Shown in pieces: positions 15,892 through 18,173 of a stretch of DNA of 18,173 nucleotides. The translations under genes were made by a program, and so were the position numbers. Source of the stretch: Endomicrobiia bacterium (GTDB lineage: Bacteria > Elusimicrobiota > Endomicrobiia > Endomicrobiales > Endomicrobiaceae); contig BNVZ01000008.1 of NCBI GenBank assembly GCA_025998475.1, positions 1 to 18,173 of the forward strand, given 5' to 3'. The stretch's first letter is position 1; each line of letters begins with the position of its first letter. The notes beneath the pieces were generated by a model that was not told where the DNA came from, ran no database searches, and worked only from the letters and a program-made list of their open reading frames with translations.

Positions 15892-15920
15892 ATTGTACAA
15901 TAAGCTATATCTTTTGTCAA
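15892..15920 (-). promoter_or_regulatory. Sigma70-type promoter of infC-rpmI
   Basis: On the minus strand a perfect -35 TTGACA (15920-15915) is followed by a 17-base spacer and -10 TACAAT (15897-15892). Transcription would start near 15885, giving a leader of about 127 bases before the ATG at 15757. In the leader GAAGGTTAG and CTTACCTT can pair with one mismatch. This is the best promoter match that I see in the window. Confidence 0.75.
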
Positions 15921-15933
15921 TTGAACAAGAAGC

Positions 15934-15978
15934 TGGGTTTCTCTAAAAACCATAGATTTTTGTTTTTAGAGAAACCCA
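15934..15978 (-). terminator. Long hairpin between the 16077-17330 gene and infC
   Basis: The arms 15934-15950 and 15962-15978 are fully complementary (TGGGTTTCTCTAAAAAC with its reverse complement), a 17-bp stem with an 11-base loop. It lies about 100 bases past the stop of the upstream minus-strand gene and just before the infC promoter, so it should insulate infC. It is not followed by a strong U-run on the minus strand, so Rho-independent action is likely but unproven. Confidence 0.55.
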
Positions 15979-15991
15979 AAATAATATCTAG

Positions 15992-16070
15992 CAGATACGG
16001 AAAATTTGGATTTTAAAATTTAATTTAAAGTTTGAAATATATAATTTTAAAACTGTAGGCTTGGAAAAGA
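15992..16070 (+). repeat. Dispersed repeat family 2, copy 2
   Basis: The counterpart of 4622-4704 in the same orientation, running from CAGATACGGAAAA to GGCTTGGAAAAGA. It ends only seven bases from the stop codon of the minus-strand gene at 16077. Codon-like substitutions between the copies (Leu/Phe, Met/Ile, Met/Val) hint at a former coding sequence. Confidence 0.7.
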
Positions 16071-16076
16071 TACCCA

Positions 16077-17330
16077 TTATTTTTTTGAAAATTTTAAAGT
16101 CCCTCTGGAATAACTTGTTTCTATTGTTTCGGTTGGAAGACCTATATTTTTTAGTAAATCAAGAAATGGATCTGGATCAAGCTCTTCGACATTGGTCATT
16201 TTTTTAACATCCCAATCACCCCTAGCAATCAAAATAGCTGTTGCAACGGCAGGGACACCCGCAGTATAGCTGATAGCTTGAGATTCAACTTCCTCATAAC
16301 AAACCTTGTGGTCGCATATGTTATATATGAGAAGTTTTTTTTTGCGCCCGTCCTTTGTGCCTATTACTAAATCCCCTATACAAGTATTACCGATATAATC
16401 AGAAGCAAGAGTTTTAGGATCAGGAAGGCAAGCTTTTACTACTTTTAAAGGCACCACCTCAAGGCCTTCAGCTGTTTTAACTGGCTTTTCTGACAATAAT
16501 CCTATATTTTTAAGCACATTGAAACAATTTAAGTAATGGTCGCTAAATCCCATCCAAAACCTTATTGAATTTGCATCAATATTCTTTGAAAGTGAATGAA
16601 TTTCATCATGTCCGGTTAAATATATAGTTTGTTTACCTACTACAGGAAATTTATATACTTTTTTTTCAGAATGGATAGGTTTACATACCCACTTTTTATC
16701 TATCCATGTCCAAACTTTTACAAATTCTCTAAAATTGATTTCAGGATCGAAATTAGTAGCAAAATACTTACCATGGCTTCCTGCGTTGACATCCATTATG
16801 TCTATTGTGTCTATTGTGTCAAAAAAATGTTTCTTCGCATAAGCCGCATAAGCATTTACAACACCGGGATCAAACCCTGCTCCTAAAATAGCTGTTATAG
16901 ATCTCGACCGACAGCGATCTTTACGTTTCCACTCATAATTTGCATACCATGGCGGATCTTCACATACTTTATAGGGTTCTTCATGAATCGCAGTATCTAT
17001 ATAAGCTGATCCTGTTTCTATACATGCCTCTAAAATTGACATGTTACAAAAAGATGATGCTAAATTTACGGTAATGGAAATTTTAAGATATTTCATTAAC
17101 TCTATCATTTCAGGAATGTTTAAAGCATCTACTTGCATGGCTTGTATTTTCTTTGAAGTATCTTTATAATTTTTTTTACGTTCTATGCTTTCTAGTACTT
17201 GTTCACAGCTATCAAGCGAACGAGAAGCTAAATAGGTATTCCCGAACAAATCGTTATTTTGCGCAAATTTATGGGCAGCGACGTGAGCTACGCCACCTGC
17301 CCCCACAAGAAGTATATTCCTTTTTTCCAT
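16077..17330 (-). CDS. Saccharopine-dehydrogenase-family enzyme, probable carboxynorspermidine dehydrogenase
   Basis: A 417-residue protein with an N-terminal Rossmann motif (LLVGAGGVAHVAAHKFAQ, residues 7-24) and NVNLASSF-type central strands (TVNLASSFCN, EACIETGSAYIDTA). ILGAGFDPGVVNAYAAYA follows, then a C-terminal TAGVPAVATAILIARG motif. These match the bacterial carboxyspermidine/carboxynorspermidine dehydrogenase branch, which condenses aspartate semialdehyde with a diamine using NADPH to make carboxynorspermidine or carboxyspermidine on the way to polyamines. True saccharopine dehydrogenase is the alternative. The decarboxylase NspC is not in the window. TAGGAGG lies nine bases before the ATG. 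No internal damage is visible, in contrast to the neighbouring accessory genes. Confidence 0.85.
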   Translation of the reverse strand: MEKRNILLVGAGGVAHVAAHKFAQNNDLFGNTYLASRSLDSCEQVLESIERKKNYKDTSKKIQAMQVDALNIPEMIELMKYLKISITVNLASSFCNMSILEACIETGSAYIDTAIHEEPYKVCEDPPWYANYEWKRKDRCRSRSITAILGAGFDPGVVNAYAAYAKKHFFDTIDTIDIMDVNAGSHGKYFATNFDPEINFREFVKVWTWIDKKWVCKPIHSEKKVYKFPVVGKQTIYLTGHDEIHSLSKNIDANSIRFWMGFSDHYLNCFNVLKNIGLLSEKPVKTAEGLEVVPLKVVKACLPDPKTLASDYIGNTCIGDLVIGTKDGRKKKLLIYNICDHKVCYEEVESQAISYTAGVPAVATAILIARGDWDVKKMTNVEELDPDPFLDLLKNIGLPTETIETSYSRGTLKFSKK

Positions 17331-17360
17331 TTACTAAAACCTCCTACCATTATTGGTCAA

Positions 17361-17398
17361 CTAACTTCTGCATAGACGCAAGCGCTATGGGAAGTTAG
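17361..17398 (-). promoter_or_regulatory. Strong hairpin upstream of the carboxynorspermidine dehydrogenase gene
   Basis: CTAACTTC (17361-17368) pairs with GAAGTTAG (17391-17398), CATAG (17371-17375) with CTATG (17385-17389), and inner CGC with GCG. It ends 30 bases before the start codon, with TTGACC and the ribosome binding site between. It could be the terminator of a lost upstream gene or a leader structure; no riboswitch class is recognised. Confidence 0.45.
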
Positions 17399-17400
17399 CG

Positions 17401-17880
17401 GAATAATACTGGCACTGGTATTGAACTACTTGAGCTTGAATCAAATGGAACCGGAACTAAACTGTGTAGAACTTATCTAAAGTTAAGCTCAAGCAATAGA
17501 GCTGAAGCTGAAGTTGGAGGTATAGTTAGTATCTGCTTGCAATTGCATCACCTGCATCTGCACCTGTGCCTTCATCAACCACGTGCCACTACAGTCAAAA
17601 TAACTTCTTTCATCAATGTTCCTTGAAAAGAAGTATAATTTAAACGTACAAGAGGCGCTGAGGGATTGATTTGCAATAGGGCCAAAAGTCCGAGTTAATC
17701 AAGAGCTCCAACACCACAAAGTGAAAGCTCAAGGCACGAAGTTGCTGATGTGCAAACATTCGTTTACAACATGCAAACAATTGAAAGCAAGAAGCTAACA
17801 CCAAAAAGTAAAAGGAGGCACAAAACACTCTCCTTACGTTTTTGCTTTGAGTTATTTTTGTTGGTATATTATAGCATATA
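17401..17880. pseudogene. Gene debris, no intact gene
   Basis: No complete gene is visible. Short protein-like pieces occur in several minus-strand frames: D-E-G-T-G-A-D-A-G-D-A-I-A-S-R-Y-stop near 17527-17580, and a leader-like LLFGVSFLLSIVCML followed in the same frame, past a stop, by N-V-C-T-S-A-T-S-C-L-E-L-S-L-C between about 17700 and 17810. AAGGAG lies near 17832. This fits a decayed gene for a small secreted Cys-containing protein, but the pieces are too short to name. Confidence 0.3.
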
Positions 17881-17900
17881 AATATTAAATATATTTATTA

Positions 17901-18080
17901 GCCCTCCCGCACAACTTGAGTATTAAATTTTAGAATTACAAATACCTGAAACCCAAGTTAAATCGCAGTCCAAAGCGTCTTCTGCTATTACTTATCTATC
18001 TTTTAGACTATTTTGAACCTTTTAACAAATACTTTAATGTTTTCTGCTATAATCATCTGATAAATCTTTCTATTTAACTC
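17901..18080. repeat. Dispersed repeat, copy C, inverted relative to copy A
   Basis: The reverse complement of bases 2-180, with the main differences clustered at about 17980-18010. On the plus strand it begins with codons P-H-N-L-S-I-K-F-stop (tail of a lost gene) and continues through the conserved 3' flank. With copy A it places inverted repeats at both ends of an 18-kb segment. The remaining bases 18081-18173 show nothing that I recognise. Confidence 0.8.
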
Positions 18081-18173
18081 TTTATCTTCTTTTGTCAGCG
18101 GGTGTTTCTTTGATCTCTTTTTTTAAAACCAGTGTGTTTGTATGTATTTTGCCTAAGGTCTCCTAAACTGTAT

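Noticed and set aside
1..18173. tRNA or rRNA genes
   Set aside because: I looked for tRNA-like cloverleaf landmarks and rRNA-like conserved stretches on both strands and saw none, though a covariance-model search would be decisive.

Overview
The window is AT-rich bacterial DNA (roughly two-thirds A+T by eye). It carries intact housekeeping and nitrogen-metabolism genes between heavily decayed accessory genes, partial duplications and dispersed repeats. This is the texture of a host-restricted or endosymbiotic bacterium undergoing reduction. The gene types (split glutamate synthase, carboxynorspermidine-dehydrogenase-like enzyme, Sel1-repeat lipoprotein, many frameshifted exported proteins) fit an Elusimicrobia/Endomicrobium-like termite-gut symbiont. 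That assignment is an inference from style and not proven by the sequence.

Layout. 1-808: no intact gene; two copies of a dispersed repeat and the decayed 3' end of a probable beta-barrel protein gene, then the typA leader. 809-2641: intact typA (+). 2642-3396: a complex rearrangement made of a direct 576-bp duplication of the typA 3' end plus the start of the next gene, joined through an 80-bp inverted piece of typA, with 9-nt microhomology at both junctions. 3309-4521: a frameshifted gene for an exported protein with an HExxH motif and a beta-barrel-like C-terminus. 4522-5178: dispersed repeat, convergent terminator-like palindrome, a decayed copy of the carA 3' end and an orphan fragment.

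5179-17330 is all minus strand. It holds a Sel1-repeat lipoprotein with ten 36-residue repeats; carA with a recognisable promoter; a five-gene glutamate synthase cluster transcribed glutaminase, FMN/Fe-S synthase, 16-Cys ferredoxin, FAD oxidoreductase, GXGXG subunit, with 4-bp overlaps at three of four junctions; rplT; a decayed exported-protein gene; rpmI; infC with a good sigma70-type promoter; and a carboxynorspermidine-dehydrogenase-like enzyme. 17331-18173 holds a hairpin, pseudogene debris and a third, inverted copy of the dispersed repeat found at base 1.

How it works together: glutamine made elsewhere feeds both CarA (carbamoyl phosphate for arginine and pyrimidines) and the glutamate synthase cluster (glutamine + 2-oxoglutarate to two glutamates). 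infC-rpmI-rplT is the classic translation operon, here interrupted by a decayed gene. The main surprises are the template-switch rearrangement at typA, six apparent frameshifts that all look like single-base losses and lie only in accessory genes, and the fragment of carA on the far side of the Sel1 gene.
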